Of a stretch of 64,000 bases of DNA, positions 53,200 to 61,625 are shown piece after piece (the stretch's first letter is position 1; the number at the start of each line of letters is the position of its first letter). The stretch is from Pedobacter deserti. GTDB taxonomy: Bacteria; Bacteroidota; Bacteroidia; Sphingobacteriales; Sphingobacteriaceae. A program made the translations under genes and the position numbers. Location of the stretch: positions 744,001-808,000 of the forward strand of contig NZ_JAFMZQ010000001.1 in NCBI RefSeq assembly GCF_024436415.1, read 5' to 3'. The notes under the pieces were generated by a model, which worked only from the letters and a program-made list of their open reading frames with translations, ran no database searches and was not told where the DNA came from.

Positions 53200-54101
53200 G
53201 ATATCTAAATATTATACTGGCAGCTATTGTATTTGTTTCGTGCACCAACGCGGAAAAGTCTGGTTCTAATGAACAGACGAGAACATCCGGCACTGTTAAA
53301 ATCCTTGTCGACGAGTCATTTTCTTCAATCATTTCGGATCAGATCGAAGTCTTTACAAGCGATTATAAAGACGCTCATTTTATTGTTAGGTCCGAGAATG
53401 AGCAAAAGATTATTCCGGCTTTTTTGAACGATACTGCACGGGTGCTTATTCTGTCTCGGATGTTGCGAACTGACGAAGAGGCGGTTTACAAGAAAAAGGG
53501 CGTAGTTCCGAAAGTGTCCAGATTTGCCATTGATGGCATCGCTTTAATCACCCAGTCGGGTGATGTTGATAGTAATATTACTGTTGAGGAAGTCATTAGG
53601 ATATTTAAAGGGACCTCGAATTCGGGAAAAAATCTGGTATTCGATAATGCTTATTCCAGTACTCTCAGATATTTCAAAGAGCTTTCTGGCGTAAATGATA
53701 TTCCAAAAGAGGGTGTATATACTTTAAAGGACAACAATGACGTTATTAAGTATATTGCAGATAACAAGAACTACATAGGGGTGGTTGGTGTGAACTGGCT
53801 TATTGGCGATAATCCAGAAATGTCTGATTTCATTGCGAAGGTGAAGATGATGGGTGTAAAGAACATGCAAGGGAAAGTCGGCGATGATGCTTTTTATAAG
53901 CCGATACAAACGAATTTGATTAGTGGGGTTTACCCTTTTCTTCGTAACGTCTATGTGATAGACGCGGAAGGAAAAAACGGGCTTGGCGCGGGATTCGCAA
54001 ATTGGCTTGTGAGTCAGCGTGGTCAGCTTATTGTGTTGAGGGCTGGCTTGGGACCACATAAAATGGTTCCCCGAGAATTTAACTTGAAGAATACAAACTA
54101 A
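53196..54101 (+). CDS. PstS-like phosphate-binding-type lipoprotein
   Basis: 301 residues from ATG 53196 with a lipobox (VFVSC, Cys16), so a lipoprotein of the periplasm. The mature part is a type II periplasmic binding protein fold: VKILVDESFSSIISDQIEVF, ARVLILSRMLRTDEEAV, FAIDGIALITQSGD, VEEVIRIFKG, LKDNNDVIKYIADNKNYIGVVGVNWLIGD (two blocks), NLISGVYPFLRNVYVI. This matches the PstS group. No pstCAB transporter is near, so phosphate import is doubtful; position within a TonB operon suggests an envelope role. Confidence 0.8.
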   Translation: MRYLNIILAAIVFVSCTNAEKSGSNEQTRTSGTVKILVDESFSSIISDQIEVFTSDYKDAHFIVRSENEQKIIPAFLNDTARVLILSRMLRTDEEAVYKKKGVVPKVSRFAIDGIALITQSGDVDSNITVEEVIRIFKGTSNSGKNLVFDNAYSSTLRYFKELSGVNDIPKEGVYTLKDNNDVIKYIADNKNYIGVVGVNWLIGDNPEMSDFIAKVKMMGVKNMQGKVGDDAFYKPIQTNLISGVYPFLRNVYVIDAEGKNGLGAGFANWLVSQRGQLIVLRAGLGPHKMVPREFNLKNTN

Positions 54102-54120
54102 ATTTTATATTTGAAGTATT

Positions 54121-54147
54121 AAGAGCGCGATCTGGTTGCTCTTTTTT
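54121..54147 (+). terminator. Terminator after the TonB-PstS-like unit
   Basis: Six-base stem AAGAGC/GCTCTT (54121-54126 with 54138-54143), 11-base loop and TTTTTT. A modest terminator; the TPR gene may be separately transcribed or read through. Confidence 0.55.
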
Positions 54148-54208
54148 AAATTGCGATAATGATACGCCGCTAAGCAGGCACATACGAACTAAAATTAAAT
54201 AGGAACCA

Positions 54209-55927
54209 ATGAAAATGAAAAAGAAAGCGATAACCTTAAGTGTGGGTTTATTAGTGATGGGTTCTGCCTCTTTTGCGCAAAGTTTAGATGACGCTAAAAA
54301 GGCGATAGATGCCGAACAGTACCAAAAAGCGACAACTATGTTGAAAGCATTGGTAGGATCACAGGGAAAGAAAGGTGAGAATTATTATTATCTAGGTGAC
54401 GTTTACCTGCAGAGAGATTATATCGATTCTGCAAGGGCTGCGTTTACACAAGGAATTGCAGCTGATCCAAAAAATCCTCTGAACTATATTGGAATGGGAC
54501 ATGCTGACTTAGCATCCAACAATGGGGCATCTGCAAAAACCAATTTTGACAAGGCAATCGAAGTAGCTTCGAAGAAGGACTATACGCCTTATCTTTACAT
54601 AGGCAAAGCGTATTTAGATATTGACAAACCGGACTTTGAGGCTGCGTTACCCAATTTACAAAAGGCAGATGAGTTAGATGATAAGGATAAAGATCCTGAG
54701 ACTTTCGTTGCGCTAGGCGATTTCTATGCTTTGCAAAGGAAGAATTCGGAAGCATTGCAGGCTTATATGCGTGCACTGAGTATCAACCCCGCTTTGTATA
54801 GATCAACCGTTCAAATCGGCAGGATGTATAAGGAGTCCCGCGCGTTTTCTGATGCGGAGCTTGAGTTGAAAAACGTAATTCAGGCAGATCCTAACTATGG
54901 CCCGGCATATCGGGAGATCGCGGAGCTGTATATGCAATGGGCTAACCAGGAACCCCAGAATTTTCAGGCGAGGGCAGCAGAGGCTCTAACCAATTATAAG
55001 AAATATCTTGATTTAACTGATGAATCATTTGAATCTAAATTGCGTTATGCTCAGTTTCTCTTCTATGCCAGGGATTTCAAAACCTTGGCAGATGTGTCCA
55101 ACGAGTTAGCCAGCGTTAACCAGAACGACCCGAAAAGTCTTATCGTACTTAGAATGAGAGGCTATTCTGCCTACGAGAACAAAGACTATGCAAACAGTCT
55201 GCAGTATATGAATGATTTCTTTGCTAAAGTGAAAGATACATCCAGGATCATTTCTGACGACTATTTGTATTTGGGTCAATCTCAGTTGCAAAATCAGCAG
55301 GACAGTCTCGGAGTAAAAAACATCGTGAAGGCTGTACAAATGGACTCGACTAAGGTAACCGCACTGGCCGATATAGCAAAGTCTTTCTATGATGCTAAAA
55401 ATTATGAGAAGGCTATCTCGACTTACGATCTAGTTAATACATTAAATCCAAATGGTCAGGGATCTCTTTACAATTATTTCTATCATGCGCTTGCGTCATA
55501 TTTTCATTACGCTGCAGGATACAGAGCCAATACTAACCCATCTAAGGATATACTGGTCAAGGCCGATTCGTCGCTTTCAAAATTAGCGAAACTGTCGCCT
55601 TCAACGTATGATGCGTATCTATGGAGAGGTAGGGTTAACAATCTTCTGGATAGCGATACTGATCCTCAAGGCCTGAAATTACCATATTATCAGCAATATG
55701 TTGATTCTTTGGAAGCGCATCCTGACAAGCAGACTGATGCTGCTAAGAGACAAATGGTAGAAGCCTATAACCAAATAGCTGGGTTTGCATCTTATAAAAA
55801 CGATAAGGAGAAAGCGAAGCTGTTTTGGGATAAAACATTAGCAATCGATCCGCAGAATGCGACAGCGGCTGAAGGGTTAAAGTCCTTGACTGCGCCTGCT
55901 CCAAAGGCGCCGGCTAAGCGTAAATAA
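54209..55927 (+). CDS. Exported TPR-repeat protein
   Basis: 572 residues with a signal peptide (MKMKKKAITLSVGLLVMGSASFAQ). The first 250 residues are regular TPR repeats (ENYYYLGDVYLQRDYIDSA, PLNYIGMGHADLASN, PYLYIGKAYLDI, PETFVALGDFYALQRKNSEA, YGPAYREIAELYMQWA); the later part is helical and less regular, with TPR-like stretches near 375 and 515-560. It ends Ala/Pro/Lys-rich. Conserved in this position behind the tonB cluster in Sphingobacteria, it may be part of the outer-membrane energising or surface process, function unproven. Confidence 0.82.
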   Translation: MKMKKKAITLSVGLLVMGSASFAQSLDDAKKAIDAEQYQKATTMLKALVGSQGKKGENYYYLGDVYLQRDYIDSARAAFTQGIAADPKNPLNYIGMGHADLASNNGASAKTNFDKAIEVASKKDYTPYLYIGKAYLDIDKPDFEAALPNLQKADELDDKDKDPETFVALGDFYALQRKNSEALQAYMRALSINPALYRSTVQIGRMYKESRAFSDAELELKNVIQADPNYGPAYREIAELYMQWANQEPQNFQARAAEALTNYKKYLDLTDESFESKLRYAQFLFYARDFKTLADVSNELASVNQNDPKSLIVLRMRGYSAYENKDYANSLQYMNDFFAKVKDTSRIISDDYLYLGQSQLQNQQDSLGVKNIVKAVQMDSTKVTALADIAKSFYDAKNYEKAISTYDLVNTLNPNGQGSLYNYFYHALASYFHYAAGYRANTNPSKDILVKADSSLSKLAKLSPSTYDAYLWRGRVNNLLDSDTDPQGLKLPYYQQYVDSLEAHPDKQTDAAKRQMVEAYNQIAGFASYKNDKEKAKLFWDKTLAIDPQNATAAEGLKSLTAPAPKAPAKRK

Positions 55928-55950
55928 ATATTAAAAAAAGCACAAATCGG

Positions 55951-55976
55951 AAAGGCAGGTTGTTATCCTGCCTTTT
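55951..55976 (+). terminator. Terminator before the nuo operon
   Basis: Perfect 9-base stem AAAGGCAGG (55951-55959) with 55967-55975, loop of seven, then TTTTTT. It ends the TPR transcript. The -33 box of the nuoA promoter lies in its loop. Confidence 0.85.
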
Positions 55977-55989
55977 TTGGTTATTTTTG
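55959..55989 (+). promoter_or_regulatory. nuo operon promoter
   Basis: GTTG at 55959-55962, 19 bases, TATTTTTG at 55982-55989 (perfect TAnnTTTG). The predicted start is about 55996, 12 bases before the nuoA ATG at 56008. The -33 box lies in the upstream terminator hairpin. Confidence 0.55.
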
Positions 55990-56007
55990 GCATCATTAAT
56001 AAACATT

Positions 56008-56379
56008 ATGGGAACACAAAGTACACCTGTCGACTTCCTTCCAATCATATTTCAAGTCGTTGTGGCCTTAGGCTTCGTTGTTGTAACTCTAATCGCCACG
56101 CACTTGCTTGGACCCAAGCGTAAGACCACAGACAAACTGTCGACTTTTGAAGCCGGCGTGAAGGTGGTAGGTAATGCACGCCAGCCGTTTTCTATTAAGT
56201 ATTTTCTAGTGGCCATTTTATTCGTGCTATTTGATGTCGAGGTAATCTTTATGTATCCTTGGGCTGTCAACTTCAGGGCACTTGGGATGAGTGGATTAAT
56301 TGAAATGTTCATCTTCATGGGTACGCTTCTGCTTGGCTTCATATACGTGTTAAAAAAGAAGGTTTTGGATTGGAATTAA
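56008..56379 (+). CDS. nuoA: NADH-quinone oxidoreductase subunit A
   Basis: 123 residues from ATG 56008; an in-frame start at 55960 would lie in the terminator and promoter. Three membrane segments (about 12-32, 66-86, 95-116) and the conserved loop STFEAGVKVVGNARQPFSIKYF, followed by FDVEVIFMYPWA, are typical of NuoA. It is one of the membrane subunits of complex I near the quinone site. A 104-base gap with a terminator follows. Confidence 0.92.
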   Translation: MGTQSTPVDFLPIIFQVVVALGFVVVTLIATHLLGPKRKTTDKLSTFEAGVKVVGNARQPFSIKYFLVAILFVLFDVEVIFMYPWAVNFRALGMSGLIEMFIFMGTLLLGFIYVLKKKVLDWN

Positions 56380-56435
56380 ATTATTTAGATCGTTTCTAAA
56401 TGATTTAGGCTAATTCATTTGCTTCCAAAAAATTG

Positions 56436-56443
56436 TAAATTTG
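56436..56443 (+). promoter_or_regulatory. -7-like element between nuoA and nuoB
   Basis: TAAATTTG matches TAnnTTTG. TTTG at 56418-56421 is only 14 bases away. A start from it would fall at about 56450, in the first arm of the hairpin at 56445-56475. Confidence 0.4.
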
Positions 56444-56444
56444 T

Positions 56445-56475
56445 GGTTCGTTCTATGTTAGAACGAACCTTTTTT
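56445..56475 (+). terminator. Intrinsic terminator between nuoA and nuoB
   Basis: Perfect 11-base stem GGTTCGTTCTA (56445-56455) with 56459-56469, 3-base loop, followed by a T run (56470-56475). It lies inside an operon, 8 bases before the nuoB ATG at 56484. Confidence 0.8.
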
Positions 56476-56483
56476 GTTTTAGC

Positions 56484-57026
56484 ATGAGTGATATTAATAT
56501 CGTAGGAGCGCCTCCTGGGATCGAAGGGTCTGGTTTTTTTGCTACGTCTTTGGATAAGGTGATTGGTCTGGCCAGATCTCATTCTTTATGGCCTCTGCCA
56601 TTTGCTACGTCTTGTTGCGGAATAGAATTTATGGCGACTATGGGATCTCATTATGATTTTGGTCGTTTCGGGTCAGAACGGTTGAGTTTTTCGCCACGTC
56701 AGGCTGACTTGCTTATGGTCATGGGCACAATAGCAAAGAAAATGGCTCCGGTATTAAAGCAGGTCTATCTGCAAATGGCAGAGCCGCGCTGGGTAATGGC
56801 TGTTGGTGCTTGTGCCTCTAGTGGTGGTATATTCGATACCTACTCCGTCCTACAAGGCATAGACGAGATCATTCCGGTTGATGTTTATGTCCCTGGATGC
56901 CCCCCGAGGCCTGAGGCAATTCTAGATGGCTTTGGGAAAATACAGGATTTGGTTAAAAATGAATCGCTTAGACGGAGGAATTCGGGTCAGTATAAGGAAA
57001 TGTTGGCATCATACGGTATAGAATAA
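56484..57026 (+). CDS. nuoB: NADH-quinone oxidoreductase subunit B
   Basis: 180 residues. [28 protein letters not shown] and [16 protein letters not shown] supply the four Cys of the N2 4Fe-4S cluster. The soluble subunit next to the quinone chamber. Its stop overlaps the nuoC start (TAATG, 1 base). Unlike the rest of the operon it is separated from nuoA by 104 bases holding a terminator and a promoter-like box. Confidence 0.95.
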   Translation: MSDINIVGAPPGIEGSGFFATSLDKVIGLARSHSLWPLPFATSCCGIEFMATMGSHYDFGRFGSERLSFSPRQADLLMVMGTIAKKMAPVLKQVYLQMAEPRWVMAVGACASSGGIFDTYSVLQGIDEIIPVDVYVPGCPPRPEAILDGFGKIQDLVKNESLRRRNSGQYKEMLASYGIE

Positions 57027-57529
57027 TGACAGAGATTACGAATCACGCAATCGTAGAGTTCCTAGCTGGCAGATTTAAAGACGAAGTTTCCGGATTTTCT
57101 GAGCCTTATGGACTTTTGACATTTGAAACATCCTCAAAAAATATCATTAGTGTGCTTAGCTTTTTGAAGCAGAATTCTTTAGTAGATTTCTCGTTCCTTA
57201 CAGACATAACGGCGGTGCATTATCCGGAAAAATCCAAAGCACTTGTCGTTGTGTATCATTTATGCAGCATGAAGAAGCGTATGCGAGTTAGGGTTAAAGT
57301 TGCTCTTGATGCAGCATGCCCGGAGATTCCGTCTGCTACTGTATTATGGAATGGAGCAAATTGGATGGAGCGTGAGACTTACGATTTGTTCGGCGTCGTA
57401 TTCACTGGTCATCCTGATTTGAGAAGAATTTTAAATATGGACGATCTTGGTGTCCACCCGATGTTGAAACAATACCCTTTGGAGGATCCTAACAGAGTTG
57501 ATAAAAAGGACGAATATTTCGGAAGATAG
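57026..57529 (+). CDS. nuoC: NADH-quinone oxidoreductase subunit C
   Basis: 167 residues of the 30-kDa subunit family: FSFLTDITAVHYP, VVYHLCSMKKRMRVRVKV, and ERETYDLFGVVFTGHPDLRRIL (two blocks). It is separate from NuoD, unlike the CD fusion of enterobacteria. It is a peripheral-arm subunit and starts by a 1-base overlap with nuoB. Confidence 0.92.
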   Translation: MTEITNHAIVEFLAGRFKDEVSGFSEPYGLLTFETSSKNIISVLSFLKQNSLVDFSFLTDITAVHYPEKSKALVVVYHLCSMKKRMRVRVKVALDAACPEIPSATVLWNGANWMERETYDLFGVVFTGHPDLRRILNMDDLGVHPMLKQYPLEDPNRVDKKDEYFGR

Positions 57530-57532
57530 GTT

Positions 57533-58744
57533 ATGAATAATCAACCAGTATATACAGACAACGACCCGCAAAATGAGCTGGTAACACTGAATCTCGGCCC
57601 AACGCATCCGGCTACACATGGTGTATTTCAGAATGTTATTCAACTCGATGGCGAGCGTATCGTCAGCGGGGTATCGACAATTGGCTATATACATCGCGCA
57701 TTTGAAAAGATAGCAGAGCACCGGCCGTTTTATCAAATCACACCCCTTACAGATAGGTTAAATTATTGTTCGTCGCCGATCAATAACATGGGTTGGCACA
57801 TGACCGTGGAAAAGTTACTCAACATCAAAACCCCAAAGCGAGTTGATTATCTCCGGATTATAATTATGGAGTTAGCCCGGATTTCCGATCATATCATTTG
57901 TAATACAATCATAGCACAAGATACCGGCGCTACAACCACTTTCCTATATTTGTTTCAATTCAGAGAGCATATCTATGAGATATATGAAGAAATTTGCGGT
58001 GCGCGTCTAACGACCAATATTGGCCGTATCGGCGGGTTTGAACGTGATTTCAACGAGATAGCCTTTGCAAAGATCAATAAGTTTCTCAAAGAATTTCCTG
58101 AAGCGCTTCGTGAATTTGAGGGCCTTTTAAATCGGAATCGAATTTTTATTGATCGTACAGCAAAAGTTGCCGCTGTCACACAGGAGCAAGCGCTCGATTA
58201 CAGTTGGACCGGACCATTGTTGCGTGCAACCGGTGTTGATTATGATCTGCGTGTGAGTGAGCCTTACTCGTCCTACGACGAGTTCGATTTTGAAGTGCCT
58301 GTAGGTACCTCGGGAGACATTTATGACCGTTATCTGGTACGTAATGAGGAAATGTGGCAGAGTGTTAAACTTATTCAACAAGCTATGGAAAAAATTAAGC
58401 GTGAGCCCGCCGGAATTTTTCATGCTGACGTTCCAGACTTTTATCTTCCAGCAAAGGAAGAAGTTTATAATAATATGGAGGCCTTGATTTATCATTTCAA
58501 GATAGTTATGGGTGAAATTGACGCCCCTAAAGCCGAAGTTTATCACGCTGTAGAAGGTGGAAATGGTGAGGTAGGCTTTTATCTAATCAACGACGGGGGG
58601 AGAACACCCTATCGCTTGCATTTCAGACGACCTAGTTTTATAAATTATCAAATGTTTGCACCTATGAGCAAAGGAATGCTTTTGTCTGACGCGATAATCA
58701 ACATGAGTAGTATGAATATTATTGCTGGAGAATTAGATGCTTAG
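57533..58744 (+). CDS. nuoD: NADH-quinone oxidoreductase subunit D
   Basis: 403 residues. LGPTHPATHGVF near the N-terminus (residues contacting quinone), IGYIHRAFEKIAE, NNMGWHMTVEKLLNI, RIGGFERDF and the C-terminal GEVGFYLINDGGRTPYRLHFRRPSF are NuoD family blocks. It forms with NuoB the quinone-binding site. It overlaps nuoE by 8 bases. Confidence 0.95.
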   Translation: MNNQPVYTDNDPQNELVTLNLGPTHPATHGVFQNVIQLDGERIVSGVSTIGYIHRAFEKIAEHRPFYQITPLTDRLNYCSSPINNMGWHMTVEKLLNIKTPKRVDYLRIIIMELARISDHIICNTIIAQDTGATTTFLYLFQFREHIYEIYEEICGARLTTNIGRIGGFERDFNEIAFAKINKFLKEFPEALREFEGLLNRNRIFIDRTAKVAAVTQEQALDYSWTGPLLRATGVDYDLRVSEPYSSYDEFDFEVPVGTSGDIYDRYLVRNEEMWQSVKLIQQAMEKIKREPAGIFHADVPDFYLPAKEEVYNNMEALIYHFKIVMGEIDAPKAEVYHAVEGGNGEVGFYLINDGGRTPYRLHFRRPSFINYQMFAPMSKGMLLSDAIINMSSMNIIAGELDA

Positions 58745-59249
58745 AATAGACGAACAACACCCTGTAGAGTTTTCATCTGCTTTGCTCTCAAAGTTTGATG
58801 AAATTTTAAGTCGTTACCCTGAAGGCAGGCAAAAGTCAGCCTTATTGCCTATGCTTCATGAAGTACAGGCAGAACTTGGTTGGTTAAGCGTAAGCGCAAT
58901 GGATAAAGTGGCAAGCCGATTATCGATCCAGCCAATTGAGGTCTATGAAGTGGCATCTTTTTATACGATGTATTTCCTTAAACCCCAGGGCAAATATATG
59001 TTAGAAGTTTGCCGAACAGGCCCATGTTGTCTTGTTGGTGCGGAGAAAATTATGAATCATCTTGAGCAGGAGCTCGGTGTTAAAGAAGGTGAGGTTACCT
59101 CTGATGGGATGTTCAGCTGGCGCGGAGTGGAATGCCTTGCTGCCTGTGGCTATGGGCCGGTATTGCAAATCGGTCCTGAATATACATTTTATGAAAACCT
59201 TGATGAACAAAAGGTAAACGAATTGTTAGAAGACTTACGCAAAAGATAA
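58737..59249 (+). CDS. nuoE: NADH-quinone oxidoreductase subunit E
   Basis: 170 residues. The thioredoxin-like 2Fe-2S subunit: VCRTGPCCLVGAEKIM and GVECLAACGYGPVLQI give the four Cys (VCRTGPC with Cys, and ECLAACG). It sits beside NuoF in the NADH-oxidising module. It begins 8 bases before the nuoD stop and overlaps nuoF by 1 base (TAATG). Confidence 0.94.
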   Translation: MLRIDEQHPVEFSSALLSKFDEILSRYPEGRQKSALLPMLHEVQAELGWLSVSAMDKVASRLSIQPIEVYEVASFYTMYFLKPQGKYMLEVCRTGPCCLVGAEKIMNHLEQELGVKEGEVTSDGMFSWRGVECLAACGYGPVLQIGPEYTFYENLDEQKVNELLEDLRKR

Positions 59250-60616
59250 TGGCCCGGAAACTACTTTTAGAACATATAAACGTGCCCGGTATAAACACTT
59301 TTGATGTTTATCGTCAAAAGGGTGGTTATCGTGCGGTGGAGAAGGCTTTAAAAACGCTCACACCAGATGAGGTTGTAGAAGAGGTGAAAAAATCGGGGCT
59401 GCGAGGCCGTGGTGGTGCCGGGTTTCCTACTGGAATGAAATGGAGTTTTTTAGCCAAGCCAGAAGGTGTCCCACGTTACTTGGTTTGCAACGCAGACGAA
59501 TCAGAACCGGGGACGTTTAAAGACAGGTATCTTATGACTCATATTCCTCATGCCTTAATTGAGGGAATGATCGTATCAAGTTTCGCCCTGGGTGCAAACA
59601 CTTCATATATTTATGTTCGTGGTGAAATGATGCCCCAGATTAGAATATTGGAAAGAGCAATTGCAGAAGCAAAAGACGCGGGCTTTTTAGGCCAGAATAT
59701 TCTGGGTTCAGGATTTAACCTGGAGTTATATGTTCAGCCAGGAGGTGGAGCGTACATATGCGGAGAGGAGACAGCCCTGCTTGAGTCATTGGAAGGCAAA
59801 CGTGGAAATCCTCGGATTAAGCCGCCCTTTCCCGCTATTGCCGGGCTTTACGGATGTCCCACAGTGGTTAACAACGTTGAATCTATCGCTGCTACTGTTC
59901 CGATCATTAATGACGGTGGAGAGGAGTATGCCAAGATTGGGATTGGACGGAGCACCGGCACCAAACTTATTTCGGCATCAGGGAATCTCGTACGCCCGGG
60001 GGTTTATGAGATCGAGCTTGGTTTACCGGTCGAGGAATTTATTTATTCCGACGAATACTGCGGTGGTATTGCTAACGGGAAAAGATTGAAGGCTACAGTG
60101 GCTGGTGGGTCTTCAGTACCTATTCTTCCTGCCAATCTAACTTTGAAGCTTGCGAATGGTGAGCCAAGGCTTATGAGCTATGAGTCGCTTGCTGAGGGTG
60201 GATTCGCCACAGGAACTATGTTGGGTTCCGGAGGTTTTATTGCGTTCGACGAAGATCAATGTATTGTACGAAATACATGGAATTTTTCAAGGTTCTATCA
60301 TCACGAAAGTTGCGGGCAGTGTTCTCCATGCCGGGAGGGCACCGGTTGGATGGAAAAAGTATTGCACAGGCTTGAATATGGGCATGGAAAGATGAGTGAC
60401 ATAGACTTATTAGTAGATGTTTCAAAAAAGATAGAAGGTAATACGATATGCCCGCTTGGAGACGCAGCAGCTTGGCCTGTTGCTAGTGCGATCAGGCATT
60501 TCCGAGATGAATTCGAATGGCACGTAAAGGAACCAATTAAGTGCTTGGAAGGCAACTATGGTTTAGCAAATTATGCCGAGCCTATTGCTAAAGTAGAACT
60601 TAGTACAGGAGGGTAA
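59249..60616 (+). CDS. nuoF: NADH-quinone oxidoreductase subunit F
   Basis: 455 residues. LRGRGGAGFPTGMKW (NADH/FMN binding), VCNADESEPGTFKDR, YVRGEMMPQI, YICGEETALLESLEG and the 4Fe-4S motif SCGQCSPCREGTGWM with NTICPLGDAA supplying the fourth Cys. It oxidises NADH with FMN. It is 4 bases before nuoG. Confidence 0.96.
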   Translation: MARKLLLEHINVPGINTFDVYRQKGGYRAVEKALKTLTPDEVVEEVKKSGLRGRGGAGFPTGMKWSFLAKPEGVPRYLVCNADESEPGTFKDRYLMTHIPHALIEGMIVSSFALGANTSYIYVRGEMMPQIRILERAIAEAKDAGFLGQNILGSGFNLELYVQPGGGAYICGEETALLESLEGKRGNPRIKPPFPAIAGLYGCPTVVNNVESIAATVPIINDGGEEYAKIGIGRSTGTKLISASGNLVRPGVYEIELGLPVEEFIYSDEYCGGIANGKRLKATVAGGSSVPILPANLTLKLANGEPRLMSYESLAEGGFATGTMLGSGGFIAFDEDQCIVRNTWNFSRFYHHESCGQCSPCREGTGWMEKVLHRLEYGHGKMSDIDLLVDVSKKIEGNTICPLGDAAAWPVASAIRHFRDEFEWHVKEPIKCLEGNYGLANYAEPIAKVELSTGG

Positions 60617-60620
60617 CGAC

Positions 60621-61625
60621 ATGAGTGATAAAGTTAAGGTAACCATAGACGGGATATCAGTAGAAGTAGCACCCGGAACAACAATTTTAAACGCTGCTCG
60701 TCAAATTGGGGGAGACATTGTCCCCCCAGCTATGTGCTACTATTCAAAACTGGAAGGGAGTGGCGGTAAATGTCGTACCTGCATCGTGAAAGTGAGCAAA
60801 GGATCAGAAAAAGATCCCAGACCAATGCCAAAGCTTGTGGCTTCGTGCCGTACTACAGTGATGGACGGCATGGAAGTACAGAATATCACCTCTCCAGAAG
60901 TACTTGAGGCACGTAGCGGAGTGGTCGAAATCCTCCTGATCAATCACCCGCTTGACTGCCCGATATGCGATCAAGCCGGCGAGTGCGATCTGCAAAATCT
61001 TGGTTATGAACACGGATTGCAAAAAACCCGTTATGAGTTTGAGCGGCGAACCTTTGAGCGGATAGACATAGGCGATAAGATACAACTGCATATGAACAGA
61101 TGTATTCTTTGTTACCGATGCGTATTTACTGCTGATCAGATCACCAATAAGCGTGTTCATGGTATTTTAAACAGGGGCGACCATTCTGAAATCTCCACTT
61201 ATATTCAAACCGCTGTAGATAATGATTTTTCGGGTAATGTTATCGATGTATGTCCGGTAGGAGCACTCACAGACAAAACCTTCAGATTTCGAAATCGTGT
61301 GTGGTTTACAAAGCCAGTGGATGCGCATCGTGACTGCCCCTCCTGTACTGGAAAAGTTACGCTGTGGTACAAAGGTAGCGACGTCTTGCGTGTCACTGCC
61401 CGTAAAGACATTTATGGTGAAGTCGAAGAGTTTATATGCAACACCTGTCGCTTTGATAAGAAGAGCACTTCCGATTGGGTTATTGAGCATCCCACCCATA
61501 TCAGTGATGCTTCGGTAATTGCATCCAATCATTACGAGACCTTGAAGCCGCTGCCTGTCATCCAGGAAAATCCTAAACTTCAGCAGTCGAATAAAGCAGA
61601 ACTAGAAAAAACCACCAAATTCTGA
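60621..61625 (+). CDS. nuoG: NADH-quinone oxidoreductase subunit G, short form
   Basis: 334 residues, containing only the iron-sulfur region: CYYSKLEGSGGKCRTC (2Fe-2S), HPLDCPICDQAGECDLQN and MNRCILCYRCVFTADQI, DVCPVGALTDKTF (4Fe-4S) and a C-terminal CNTCRFD block. The long molybdopterin-oxidoreductase-like domain of enterobacterial NuoG (about 900 residues) is absent; this short form is usual in Bacteroidota. GGAGGG at 60608-60613, 7 bases before the ATG, is a strong Shine-Dalgarno site. It overlaps nuoH by 1 base. Confidence 0.93.
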   Translation: MSDKVKVTIDGISVEVAPGTTILNAARQIGGDIVPPAMCYYSKLEGSGGKCRTCIVKVSKGSEKDPRPMPKLVASCRTTVMDGMEVQNITSPEVLEARSGVVEILLINHPLDCPICDQAGECDLQNLGYEHGLQKTRYEFERRTFERIDIGDKIQLHMNRCILCYRCVFTADQITNKRVHGILNRGDHSEISTYIQTAVDNDFSGNVIDVCPVGALTDKTFRFRNRVWFTKPVDAHRDCPSCTGKVTLWYKGSDVLRVTARKDIYGEVEEFICNTCRFDKKSTSDWVIEHPTHISDASVIASNHYETLKPLPVIQENPKLQQSNKAELEKTTKF

